A program made the translations under genes and the position numbers. From contig NZ_JAGGJU010000017.1 in the NCBI RefSeq assembly GCF_017873095.1, positions 1-64,000 on the forward strand: a stretch of 64,000 nt of DNA, read 5' to 3'. Positions within the stretch are counted from its first letter, which is position 1, and every line of letters begins with the position of its first letter. Positions 1-8,796 of this stretch are shown piece after piece. This stretch comes from Heterorhizobium halophytocola. GTDB lineage: Bacteria > Pseudomonadota > Alphaproteobacteria > Rhizobiales > Rhizobiaceae. Below the pieces are notes generated by a model. It was not told where the DNA came from. It saw nothing but the letters and a program-made list of their open reading frames with translations, and ran no database searches.

Positions 1-94
1 GACCCGATACGACAAAACACGGAAATCCTTCTCAGCATTCCTCGCTCTGGCCGCCGCAAAGATTTGGCTGCCATACTTTGTCAACAGGGCCTAA
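1..94 (+). mobile_element. 3' end of an IS5-type transposase, cut by the window edge
   Basis: Reading from base 2, an open frame encodes 30 residues (beginning TRYDKTRKSF, ending WLPYFVNRA) and stops at TAA 92-94. A basic RYDKT segment followed by an alanine-rich helix and an LPYFVNR end is the usual C-terminus of IS5/IS427-group DDE transposases. The DNA around the last codons (TTTGTCAACAGGGCC, 77-91) looks like the right terminal inverted repeat typical of such elements, so the element probably ends at about base 91. The TAA stop would then be at, or contributed by, a TNA target site. Only the right end lies in the window; completeness of the element cannot be judged. Confidence 0.7.
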
Positions 95-523
95 GACCGC
101 CAAACCATTTCACAGTGCCAATTTTAAAACGATGATCTCTGAGCGCCCGCTCGTTCCTTAGGTCAAATATTTTCTGCGGATCAATTCCCTCAACGGTTAA
201 GGCGTCACAGCGAGGCTCGTGATCAACGCTCTCTCCATCTGCGCTCCGAAGCGGATCCTGCATATCACCCCACCACAACCCGTGAAAGAACTGATACATA
301 ATATAAAATCCAACAAAATGCGTAATCTAAAAAAGATAAGCAAGCAATCCATACCTCACAGTACAAAAAAAGCGAATAACCTCATTGTTTCATTTATAGA
401 ATACACGATTAAATTGAAAACTATTCGATTTTATTTAAAAAAGACCCTCAATAGATCGTCTGAATGACTCCCTCACCTTCACCGCAGACGCGCATATGCA
501 CGCTGTTCTCATTCACGTCACGA
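95..523. other. AT-rich spacer next to the IS end, no confident gene
   Basis: Bases about 300-465 are strikingly AT-rich compared with the rest of the window, with runs of A and T and no ribosome binding site in front of any open frame. A 72-codon frame on the minus strand (299-81) runs into the IS end and could be the 5' piece of a gene cut by the insertion, but it has no Shine-Dalgarno sequence and no recognisable family. The composition and the adjacent IS suggest horizontally acquired or decaying DNA. Confidence 0.4.
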
Positions 524-693
524 TCAGCCACATATTGTCGCCGCGCGCTGCCGCTCTTCAAGCGCATGCACAGTCAGCGGGGCGACGGGCTTGATGCGTC
601 GCTTGCGGCCAGACCTTCGTTCGCGCACCAGTCGCGACATGGCAGCGACCGATGGTTGCCGCACCAGTCGAAATAGCCGCCCTGTCCGGTGGT

Positions 694-1533
694 TCAATCT
701 TGCGGCGTGTAGCCGAGCGTCTCGAACATCGGGCGAAAGCCGGGATCGGTCGCGAGATAGGCCTCGATCAGCAGCGCAAGCTTGGTCGCGACGACAGGCG
801 TGGCGGCGGCCAGCGCGTGCATCCGCTCGGGATCGCCCAGCGCGATCTCGGCATAGGTGTTGAAGTCATTCTCGGTGGAGGTCGCGCCATAGGCGCTCAG
901 AATGCCGGTGTCCGGGGCCGGATCGTCATCGCCCGCCTTGCCGATCGCCTCTGCCGCGGTCGCGTCCGCTTGCCAGCCGGGCGGCATCAGCATGCCCCAG
1001 CGCATGGCAATCGTCGGCTGGCGCTGCCAGATCAGCGAGGAAAACTCGTGATGCACCCCGAGCCGCGCCGTGCGCAGATTGGTGTCGTCGCCGAAAGCCG
1101 GATTGCTGGCGATCACGATGAAGTTCGGACCATCCGTTCCCCCACCCTCGGCATCGCCGAAGCCGATCCGGCTTGCCAGCACGATGCCCGGGCAGAGCCC
1201 GGCAAAGGTGCCGGGCGGATAGACCGACAGCGACAGGCCGATGCCCGTCAGCGTCGGGCCGAGCCCGGCGGTCTCTGCCGGCGCCAGCGTCACCCCCGGC
1301 AGCTGGCTTGCGACGCTCCTGTCGGACCCGCCAACGGTCATGGTGTCCGGATCGCCAGTCAGGATGCGCGTTCCGCTCGCCTTTTCGATTGCCGCGATCT
1401 GCACGGCCGGATCGATGGACGAATCGACGGCCGGCGTCGGCCGCCCGGTAAACTGCCCGTAGAGAAGCACGCCGCCGATCACCAGCATGGCGAGCGCCAG
1501 CAGAAGTCGGATATACCGGGTCCGACCAGCCAT
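694..1533 (-). CDS. membrane-anchored zincin-like hypothetical protein
   Basis: This is a 279-residue protein with an N-terminal transmembrane helix (about residues 9-28) and a periplasmic body. It carries HHEFSS at 161-166 and ENDFNTYAE at 221-229. That arrangement resembles the HExxH helix and the downstream acidic ligand helix of zincin metallopeptidases, but the second histidine of HExxH is a serine here, so activity is uncertain. The start is the ATG at 1533. It overlaps the stop of the upstream LysM gene as TGATG, so the two are almost certainly co-translated. I infer an envelope-located peptidase or pseudo-peptidase acting with the LysM protein; the family is not recognised with certainty. 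Confidence 0.6.
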   Translation of the reverse strand: MAGRTRYIRLLLALAMLVIGGVLLYGQFTGRPTPAVDSSIDPAVQIAAIEKASGTRILTGDPDTMTVGGSDRSVASQLPGVTLAPAETAGLGPTLTGIGLSLSVYPPGTFAGLCPGIVLASRIGFGDAEGGGTDGPNFIVIASNPAFGDDTNLRTARLGVHHEFSSLIWQRQPTIAMRWGMLMPPGWQADATAAEAIGKAGDDDPAPDTGILSAYGATSTENDFNTYAEIALGDPERMHALAAATPVVATKLALLIEAYLATDPGFRPMFETLGYTPQD

Positions 1534-2705
1534 CAACGCGCCATGGCCGGCATCAGGGCGGCACTGGCCTTGATCGTCAGTTCGAGCCGCATGGTGGCCG
1601 GCAGCATCGCCCGGGGCATGACGGTCCCGGCGGTGCGAACCGCCGCAAGCCCGCGCAACATCGACATGCCGCGCGCATAGGAAGCGCCGGCTGCGGCAAA
1701 GGAGGCCGGATCGTCGGCAATGCCGACGCCGGAGAGATCCTCTATCAGCGTGGCGACCACGATCACCCCGGCGCCGATGACGAGGCCGGTGCCGATCACC
1801 TTGTGCCAGTTGACGCCTTCCTGGCGTACCGGCTGCGCCGAGGGACCGCGCGGGGCGCCCGGCTGCGGGGTCAGCTCGACGACATAGGTGACATCCTCGG
1901 CCAGATAGAGGAAATTGCCGATCGTTCCCTCGAGCTTCGGCAGTTTGATCTCGAAACGAAGCTTCGGCACCGGACTGTTCGAATCCATCTGCGTCCCGAT
2001 GGCGAAGGTCGGCAGATTGGGGGTCTTGCTCTGGCTCACCAGCATCGAGCGCAGGGTCAGCTTGTTGGTGCCCGGCTCGTAGATCATGGTGGTCTTCGAG
2101 GCCAGCTGGTTGAACGCCGTGTTGGCCGCCTGGGTGACCGCGACCTCGATCTCGCGCTGGGTGACGTAGACCGCCGGATAGTTTTCCTTGGTCGACAACA
2201 GCACGCTGCCCATCATCTTCATCTCGATGATCACGCCGGGCTGGGCGACCGGCGGGAACTTGATGTCATCCAGCTTGTACTTGAACACAACCGGCGACTT
2301 TATCTCGGGGAGCTGCCGGGTCAGCGGGCCCTGGCCGTTCTGGGCCTGCGGCGCGTCGGTTCGGCGCACCGGCTGGGGGCTCGGCGCATGGTTCTGGCGC
2401 ATGGCCGGGTCCTGCGCCGTCGCGCCGCCGTGTCCGGTCGCGGGCGGGGCGAGCGTCGCTGCCGGCTGGCCGGCGGGCCTCTGCCGGGGCCTTTGCGCCC
2501 CGATTCCCTGGCTGACGGGCAGGAGAATGACCTGGCCGGGATAGATGAGATCCGGATTGTCGATCGCCTTGCCGGTCACGGCGACGACATCGCGCCTGTT
2601 GTTGTAGCGCCAGATCCGCGGCCATTCTCCGGCATGGCCGAGATAGGCGCGACTGATATCCCACAACGTATCTCCCGAAACCACTGTATGGCGGGCCTGA
2701 GCCAT
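1533..2705 (-). CDS. LysM-domain envelope protein
   Basis: The first 60 residues of this 390-residue protein form a LysM peptidoglycan-binding module (HTVVSGDTLWDISRAYLG, then NPDLIYPGQVILLP). A proline- and glutamine-rich linker follows at about 65-135, then a compact domain of about 150 residues that I do not recognise. Near residues 290-310 there is a hydrophobic segment (GTGLVIGAGVIVVATLIE). The ATG at 2705 is preceded by GGAGGAGACAGGG; an in-frame TTG five codons upstream lies inside that ribosome site and is rejected. There is no obvious signal peptide, so a cytoplasmic N-terminus or unconventional export is possible. It is the first gene of a two-gene unit with the zincin-like protein. 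Confidence 0.7.
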   Translation of the reverse strand: MAQARHTVVSGDTLWDISRAYLGHAGEWPRIWRYNNRRDVVAVTGKAIDNPDLIYPGQVILLPVSQGIGAQRPRQRPAGQPAATLAPPATGHGGATAQDPAMRQNHAPSPQPVRRTDAPQAQNGQGPLTRQLPEIKSPVVFKYKLDDIKFPPVAQPGVIIEMKMMGSVLLSTKENYPAVYVTQREIEVAVTQAANTAFNQLASKTTMIYEPGTNKLTLRSMLVSQSKTPNLPTFAIGTQMDSNSPVPKLRFEIKLPKLEGTIGNFLYLAEDVTYVVELTPQPGAPRGPSAQPVRQEGVNWHKVIGTGLVIGAGVIVVATLIEDLSGVGIADDPASFAAAGASYARGMSMLRGLAAVRTAGTVMPRAMLPATMRLELTIKASAALMPAMAR

Positions 2706-2975
2706 CCCTGTCTCCTCCAAGCAGCACCCTTATCACGAGGTGCACATCTTCAATCCGGTCATCATTCTGGTGGGGCGGCGTCGGGTCGATGCCGCAGACT
2801 TGCATGATGCACCAGACAGCGTGCCGTTCTTGGCCAAATTACGGCCTTATTGACAAGCTTTTACGAAAGGATCGCGACCGGGGCGGGTGGCCGGCGCAGC
2901 TCCGGGAAACCGGTCTCGGCCACGCCCCGCAGGGACAGGGTGGGCTTACGCTGCGTGCTGCGCCGCGGTCCCAGC

Positions 2976-4070
2976 TCAGATCCGCGCCGGCACACAGCCT
3001 CTCTTCCAGCGGGGCATCTCGGCAAGGGGGGCGAGGTCGCCGGAACGGCAATAGCCGTCGGACAGTCCGTCCTCGTCGCGATCGACCTCTGCCCAGCCAT
3101 CGGATTCCGACAGGACATGGATCGTGCGGGCGACGCAGGAATGGCCGACCGGACGGCCCTGCGGCCGGTCCAAAATCTCCAGCCGCGGCACATTCACCCA
3201 TTTGCGATGGGCGGCGATCGTTTCCAGCTTCGCCGCACCATAGGTCTTGATCGTCCCGTCCCTCTTGAAGGCCCCGATCGAATTTCCGGCAGCCGGATTG
3301 ACGATGCTGGTGTCGATCCTCACCGCCTGCCCCACATCCCTTGTCAGGGCGGACTGGCCCACTTCGGTCTTGTTCTGAAAAAACGTCCAGTCGCCGGAAT
3401 TGAGGAAGGCCTGGGTCCCGTCCCAGGCCGGCGCTTCGGGAATCCAGAAAAAGCTGGCAAGTCCCCTCTCCTTCAAGAGCCGGCAACGCGACCCCGCCGC
3501 ATAGACGCCGATCCGGTATTGCGGTGTCAGCCGGGCGTTCAGCAAGGCGAAATAGGCCAGGATATTCTCGTCCGTATTCAGGGATCGGTCGGAATCGACG
3601 CCGATATAGATCGTCGAGCCCTCGGGCTGGCCGATCCGTTTCGCCCGCTCCAGGATGAACCGGCTGTCGTGATCGGCGGTTTGCATCGTATAGCGATCCC
3701 TCGCGCGCCCGTTATACTGATAGACAATCCCCACGGCGAAATCGAAGTCATGCAGCAGGTCGCGTTCGCGCACGGTGATGTTCTTGCAATTCAGCCCGGC
3801 ATTGTTCCTGTCGGAATAATAGCGAATGATCGTGTCGACGCCCCGATCGCGCAGATTGGCGAGAAACCGGTCGTTGACCTGGCGGCAGGCATTGGTCCCG
3901 TCGAGACCATCCGGCACCTGATCGCGATCGAAATACGCGGCATTGGCCATATCGATGATATGCAGCCTGGAGGTCTGCGCTGGCGCAGCCGCAGCTGCGG
4001 CAAGTTTCGGCGCAGCCGCTGCCAGCGCACAGCACGTCGTGAGCCTGACGAAATCCCGTCGTGAAACCAT
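2976..4070 (-). CDS. Tat-exported DUF1906 glycoside-hydrolase-like protein
   Basis: The 364-residue product begins MVSRRDFVRL followed by an alanine-rich hydrophobic stretch to about residue 30, a twin-arginine signal peptide. Residues about 35-230 match the DUF1906 (Rv2525c-like) TIM-barrel fold related to lysozyme-like glycoside hydrolases: the domain opens HIIDMANAAYFDRDQVPDG and later has YIGVDSDRSLN and YRIGVYAAG. The last 100 residues look like an SH3-type module (HVLSESDGWAEVDRDEDG). The probable location is the periplasm, with a role in cell-wall glycan binding or cleavage, although catalysis is not established for this family. It is transcribed alone, divergent from the histidine kinase at 4476. 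Confidence 0.75.
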   Translation of the reverse strand: MVSRRDFVRLTTCCALAAAAPKLAAAAAAPAQTSRLHIIDMANAAYFDRDQVPDGLDGTNACRQVNDRFLANLRDRGVDTIIRYYSDRNNAGLNCKNITVRERDLLHDFDFAVGIVYQYNGRARDRYTMQTADHDSRFILERAKRIGQPEGSTIYIGVDSDRSLNTDENILAYFALLNARLTPQYRIGVYAAGSRCRLLKERGLASFFWIPEAPAWDGTQAFLNSGDWTFFQNKTEVGQSALTRDVGQAVRIDTSIVNPAAGNSIGAFKRDGTIKTYGAAKLETIAAHRKWVNVPRLEILDRPQGRPVGHSCVARTIHVLSESDGWAEVDRDEDGLSDGYCRSGDLAPLAEMPRWKRGCVPARI

Positions 4071-4475
4071 GTCTCAAATCCCCCGTCCCTGGAAGTCCGC
4101 TCGAAGTCCTGCCCGGCACGTCGAAAACGCGCGATGTCAGGGCTGGCCGTCACCGACTGGACCGGCGCAGCGCCTGTTCTGCTCGACCCCTGATCCTTGA
4201 GTGCGTCCTGCATTTGAAAAGGTTCATAAAGACAACCCGACTGGACGCGGATTTTTATTAGATGCGCAATCGGCCGTCCGCGCCGCAAGGAAAAAACCGC
4301 CTTGGATCGTCGGGCGGCGGCCGATACCGGGCCGGCCGTACGAGCGCTGCTTTGCCATGCGTCGAACGGCAGGGCAAAGCAGCGGCTTGCCATTGTCCCG
4401 GACGCGAAGAGGACTAGATTTTTTCCAAAGCTACCGTACGAGTATCCGCATTGGCATTGCGAGGAGTAGAATTCG
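4071..4475. other. divergent intergenic region
   Basis: 405 bases separate the DUF1906 gene and the hybrid kinase, which point away from each other. The segment must hold both promoters, but I see no convincing -35/-10 pair, operator or small gene. GAGGAG at 4461-4466 is the ribosome site of the kinase. Confidence 0.4.
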
Positions 4476-6665
4476 TTGAGTCTGGACGTCACATCTCTCT
4501 CCCGCGAGGAGCTGGAAAACGAAGTGCTGCGCCTGAGAGGCGAGACCGTCGTCGCGCGGGCACTGGCGTCGAGAGAAGCCGAACCCGCTCTCGATGCGGA
4601 TGACAGGGGGAGCCTCGAAGAGGCGATGCTGCGCAGCCGCGCGCGCTACCGTGCCTTGTTCGAGGCGATCGACGACGGCTTCTGCATCATCGAGTTCATC
4701 GACGGTCCGCACGGCCCCTTGAGCGACTACGTCCATATCGAGGCCAATTCCGGCTATGGGCGCCACACCGGCATTCACGACATCGTCGGCAAGCGGCTGC
4801 GGGATATCGAGCCGACCGCGGCAGACAAGTGGCTGAAGATCTACGGTGACGTCCTGCGCGACGGCGTGCCTATCCGTTTCGAACTTCAGTTCGAGGCTGT
4901 CTCCCGTTACATCGAGGTTTCCGCCACCCGGATGGAACCGAAGGAATTGCGGCAGGTCTCGGTGCTGTTTCGCGACATCACCGAGCGCAAGACGGCGGAG
5001 GCAGCCTTGCGGGCCAGCGAGGCCGTGGCGCGCGCCAACATCGAACGGGTGCAACTGGCACTGGCCGCAGGCGCAATCATCGGCACCTGGTTCTGGAACC
5101 TGCCGGATGACCGCTTCGAATTCGACGAGGGCTTTGCCCGCGCCTTTGATCTCGACCCGGCGCTCAGCCACAGCAAGATCGGCTTCGACGAGATTGTCGC
5201 CAGCGTGCATCCGCAGGACCTGCCGGGCTTGCGCGCCGCCATGGACCAGGCGCTTGCGCGTGGCGGCCCCTATGTGCAGCAATACAGGGCGCGCCGCGCC
5301 GACGGAAAATACTACTGGCTCGAGGCCAATGGCCGCGTCGAGCTCGGTCCCGACGGCAAGGCGCTGAGCTTCCCCGGCGTGCTGCTCGACATCGAGGCGA
5401 GACGGACCATCGAATCCGAACGCGACCGCGCGGCCGCCGCCCTGCGGGCGCTCAATGACACGCTGGAGCAGCGCGTCGCGGAGCGCACGGCGGAACTGAT
5501 GCATGCCGAGGAACAGCTGCGCCATGCCCAGAAGATGGAGGCCGTTGGCCAGCTGACGGGCGGTATCGCGCATGATTTCAACAACTTGCTGGCCGGAATT
5601 TCGGGCTCGCTCGAACTGATGCAGACGCGTCTGGCGCAGGGACGTATCGGCGATCTCGACCGCTATCTGACCGGTGCGCAAGGGGCGGCCAAGCGCGCCG
5701 CCGGCCTGACCCAGCGGCTTCTCGCCTTTTCCCGGCGTCAGACGCTCGATCCGAAGCCGACGGTGCTGAACCGGCTGGTATCCGACATGCAGGATCTGAT
5801 CACCCGCAGCGTCGGCCCGACGATTGCGGTGGAGACCGCCCTGGCGGGCGGCTTGTGGTCGAGCCATGTCGACATCGGCCAGCTGGAAAACGCCCTGCTC
5901 AACCTCAGCATCAATGCCCGCGACGCGATGCCGGACGGTGGAAAGCTCACCATCGAGACCGCCAATCGCTGGTTCGACGACCGGGCCGCGCGCCAGCGCA
6001 ACCTGCCGCCCGGTCAATATGTCTCGCTTTGCGTCAGCGATACAGGCACCGGCATGACGCCGGATGTGGTCGAGCGCGCCTTCGACCCGTTCTTCACCAC
6101 CAAGCCGACTGGCCAGGGAACCGGTCTCGGCCTGTCGATGGTCCACGGCTTTGCCGGCCAGTCCGGCGGTACCGCGCGGATTTATTCCGAACTCGGCAAG
6201 GGCACGATGATCTGCATCTACCTGCCGCGCCATCTGGGCGAAGCGCAGGCCGAGGAACAGGTGGAGGAAGAGGCCGCAAATCTTGCCCCCGCCGCCGAGC
6301 ATGAGACGATCCTGGTCGTCGACGACGAACCGCTGGTGCGTATGGTCGCCGTCGAGATCCTCGACGAACTCGGCTACACGGTGCTGGAGGCGGAAGACGC
6401 GGCAGCCGCGCTGAAGATCCTGAAATCCGGCCAGCGGATCGACCTGCTGGTCACCGATGTCGGCCTTCCGGGCGGCATGAACGGTCGCCAGCTTGCCGAT
6501 GCCGTGCGCGTCGAGCGGCCCGAGCTTCGCATCCTCTTCGTCACCGGCTACGCCGAAAACGCCGTCCTCAACCATGGCCATCTGGACCACGGCATGCATG
6601 TCATGACCAAGCCCTTCCTGGGCGAGGAACTGGCCCGCAAGGTGCGGGAACTGCTGGCCGACTGA
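4476..6665 (+). CDS. PAS-PAS hybrid sensor histidine kinase with receiver domain
   Basis: The start is TTG at 4476, nine bases after GAGGAG. The 729-residue protein lacks transmembrane helices. Two PAS modules occupy about 55-170 and 190-312; both end in the usual PAS-associated segment (LFRDITERKTAEAAL). A short coiled coil (315-350) leads to the HisKA helix with phospho-accepting His366 (GGIAHDFNNLL). The ATPase domain shows the N box (NLSINARDAM, 476-485), G1 (DTGTGM, 522-527) and G2 (GQGTGLGLS, 547-555). A C-terminal receiver domain (612-728) has acidic residues DDE near 616-618 and phospho-acceptor Asp661 (LLVTDVGLPG). This architecture is common for soluble rhizobial stress or light sensors; the signal is unknown, and no separate response regulator lies beside it. 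Confidence 0.9.
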   Translation: MSLDVTSLSREELENEVLRLRGETVVARALASREAEPALDADDRGSLEEAMLRSRARYRALFEAIDDGFCIIEFIDGPHGPLSDYVHIEANSGYGRHTGIHDIVGKRLRDIEPTAADKWLKIYGDVLRDGVPIRFELQFEAVSRYIEVSATRMEPKELRQVSVLFRDITERKTAEAALRASEAVARANIERVQLALAAGAIIGTWFWNLPDDRFEFDEGFARAFDLDPALSHSKIGFDEIVASVHPQDLPGLRAAMDQALARGGPYVQQYRARRADGKYYWLEANGRVELGPDGKALSFPGVLLDIEARRTIESERDRAAAALRALNDTLEQRVAERTAELMHAEEQLRHAQKMEAVGQLTGGIAHDFNNLLAGISGSLELMQTRLAQGRIGDLDRYLTGAQGAAKRAAGLTQRLLAFSRRQTLDPKPTVLNRLVSDMQDLITRSVGPTIAVETALAGGLWSSHVDIGQLENALLNLSINARDAMPDGGKLTIETANRWFDDRAARQRNLPPGQYVSLCVSDTGTGMTPDVVERAFDPFFTTKPTGQGTGLGLSMVHGFAGQSGGTARIYSELGKGTMICIYLPRHLGEAQAEEQVEEEAANLAPAAEHETILVVDDEPLVRMVAVEILDELGYTVLEAEDAAAALKILKSGQRIDLLVTDVGLPGGMNGRQLADAVRVERPELRILFVTGYAENAVLNHGHLDHGMHVMTKPFLGEELARKVRELLAD

Positions 6666-6701
6666 GCCGGGGACGGTCGTCGGGGGCGGCCCTTGCCGCC
6701 C

Positions 6702-8531
6702 TTAAGCCTCTTCCAGAAACCCGCCCGACTGGCGCGCCCAGAGGCCGGCATAATGGCCGCCCAGTGCCAGAAGCTCGGCATGGGTGCCCTGCTCGACGAT
6801 CTGGCCCTTGTCGAGGATCACCAGCCTGTCCATCGCCGCAATGGTCGAGAGGCGATGGGCAATCGCGATCACCGTGCGGCCCTCCATCAACTGTTCCAGG
6901 CTCTGCTGGATCGCCGATTCGACTTCGCTGTCGAGCGCAGACGTCGCCTCGTCGAGGATCAGGATCGGTGCGTCCTTGAGGATCACCCGGGCAATCGCGA
7001 TACGCTGGCGCTGCCCGCCCGAAAGCTTCACCCCGCGCTCGCCGACATGGGCGTCGAAACCGGTGCGGCCGTGCCAGTCGGAAAGATGGCCAATGAATTC
7101 CATCGCATGCGCCTGGGTGGCGGCGGCGATCACCTCCTCGCGGCTGGCCGACCGCCTGCCATAGGCGATGTTGTCGTGCAGCGAGCGGTGCAGCAGCGAG
7201 GTGTCCTGGGTGACGACCGAGATATAGCGGCGGATGCTGTCCTGCGTGGCATCGGCAATGTCCTGCCCGTCGATGGTGATCCGGCCCTTCTCGATGTCGT
7301 AGAAGCGCAGCAGCAAATTGACCAGCGTCGACTTGCCGGCGCCCGACCGGCCGACGAGACCGATGCGCTCGCCGGGCTGGATGTCGAGCGACAGGTTCTC
7401 GATGATCCCGCCCTTGCGGCCATAATGGAACGACACGTCGTCGAAGGTGATCGCGCCCTTGGAGACTTCCAGCGGCCGGGCCGCGGGGCGATCGGTCAGC
7501 CCGATCGGCTTGGCGATCGTCTCCATCGCCTCGTGCACCGTGCCCACCTGGTCGGAGATCGTGGTGATTTCCTGCGCGACGCGGGCCGACGTCCCGGAAA
7601 TCTGCAGCGTCATCGGAAGCACCATGGCGACGATGTCGATGCCGATCGCGCCATCCGCCCAGAGCCGGATCGCCACCCAGGTGGTGCCGGCGATCAGAAA
7701 GCCGGACAGCAGGGTAAGGCCGATGCCGAACAGCGACAGCCAGCGGTGCTGCTCGATCATCCGCCCGGTGTGGATATCGACGGAATCGCGAACGAAGGCA
7801 TCCTCTTCTTCCGGCCGGGCAAACAGCTTCACCGTCATGATATTCGTGTAGCTGTCGACGATCCGGCCGACCATGTCGGAGCGGGCAAAGGCGATTGCCT
7901 TCGAGCCCCGGCGGATCTGCGGCACGATCAATGCGAGAAAGGCGACATAGGCGACCGTCCAGGCGGCCACCGGAATGACCAGCCAGACGCTGGCGGCCGC
8001 CAGGAAGGCCGAGGTGATGATGCCGAGCGCCGCCAGATACCAGACGACCGAGATCACCGAGACGACCGAGCCGCGCAGCGTATGGCCGATCTCCAGCACC
8101 CGCGAACCGATGCGGCCGGCAAAATCGTTCTGGAAGAAGGAGATGTTCTGCCGCACCACATGCCAGTGGCTTTGCCAGCGCACCATGTTGGTGACGCCGG
8201 GCGCGATCGCCTGGTTGAGCACCAGCGCCTGCAGCGCGGTGACCAGCGGCTTGATCACCAGCACCAGCGCGATCAGCCCGAAGATCAGTCCGGCACCGTC
8301 GGCAAACACCCGCGCCGGCGTGGTCGCGGTCAGCACCTTGACCAGCTTGCCCATGAACACCGGGATCGCCGCATCGGCCACCGCGACGAAGAAGCTCGCC
8401 ACCAGCAGCGCCAGGAACAGCCCCTTCGCCTGACGCACGAAGAACCAGTAGAAGCTGAAAATGCCGCTCGGCGGATTGCCGGGGGTTTCCCGTGCGGTCG
8501 GGATGATGAGGGTTTCGAAATAGCGCAGCAT
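6702..8531 (-). CDS. ABC exporter, fused permease and ATPase
   Basis: This 609-residue half-transporter has an N-terminal six-helix membrane domain (about 25-320) and a C-terminal nucleotide-binding domain. The ATPase has Walker A GRSGAGKST, signature LSGGQRQRIAIAR, Walker B ILILDEATSALD and the switch histidine (IAIAHRLST). It belongs to the MsbA/multidrug exporter superfamily and should act as a homodimer in the inner membrane. Substrate cannot be told from sequence; lipid, drug or peptide are all possible. The gene is monocistronic and convergent with the upstream kinase. Confidence 0.9.
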   Translation of the reverse strand: MLRYFETLIIPTARETPGNPPSGIFSFYWFFVRQAKGLFLALLVASFFVAVADAAIPVFMGKLVKVLTATTPARVFADGAGLIFGLIALVLVIKPLVTALQALVLNQAIAPGVTNMVRWQSHWHVVRQNISFFQNDFAGRIGSRVLEIGHTLRGSVVSVISVVWYLAALGIITSAFLAAASVWLVIPVAAWTVAYVAFLALIVPQIRRGSKAIAFARSDMVGRIVDSYTNIMTVKLFARPEEEDAFVRDSVDIHTGRMIEQHRWLSLFGIGLTLLSGFLIAGTTWVAIRLWADGAIGIDIVAMVLPMTLQISGTSARVAQEITTISDQVGTVHEAMETIAKPIGLTDRPAARPLEVSKGAITFDDVSFHYGRKGGIIENLSLDIQPGERIGLVGRSGAGKSTLVNLLLRFYDIEKGRITIDGQDIADATQDSIRRYISVVTQDTSLLHRSLHDNIAYGRRSASREEVIAAATQAHAMEFIGHLSDWHGRTGFDAHVGERGVKLSGGQRQRIAIARVILKDAPILILDEATSALDSEVESAIQQSLEQLMEGRTVIAIAHRLSTIAAMDRLVILDKGQIVEQGTHAELLALGGHYAGLWARQSGGFLEEA

Positions 8532-8796
8532 GGCGGTCGGTCCGGAAGGCGCGCCCCGGAAAAAGGACGCGCAGGCAGGAGATGGGGGCTCGGGATCGTC
8601 GGGGATCGCGATGCGGAAGAATCGCGGTCATTGGATTCCCATTGCCGGCATCTGGCAACGGGTCAAATCCTGTCTATCGGCAATGCCCCCGCTCCCGCAG
8701 GCGGGATATGCCCCCTTCTGCCGCAGGGGGATATGGCATCCTCTCCCGCAGGCTTGATCCTTTCGATCGCACCTGCCTTGCCTCCGCTACCCCCTG

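Noticed and set aside
81..299. 72-codon minus-strand frame running into the IS end
   Set aside because: No ribosome site, AT-rich upstream DNA and no family resemblance. It might be a gene fragment but cannot be supported.
524..697. 57-codon minus-strand frame, TTG start overlapping the stop of the zincin-like gene (TTGA), basic product
   Set aside because: The coupling geometry is attractive, but the start is weak, the product is unrecognised and two 11-bp repeats inside could explain its arginine-rich look.
652..1680. Long plus-strand frame of 342 codons opposite the LysM/zincin genes
   Set aside because: Antisense shadow: GC-rich DNA leaves the complementary frame open, and the product is low-complexity Arg/Gly/Ala without motifs.
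4431..6599. 722-codon minus-strand frame opposite the hybrid kinase
   Set aside because: Complementary shadow of a gene with clear PAS, HisKA, ATPase and receiver motifs.
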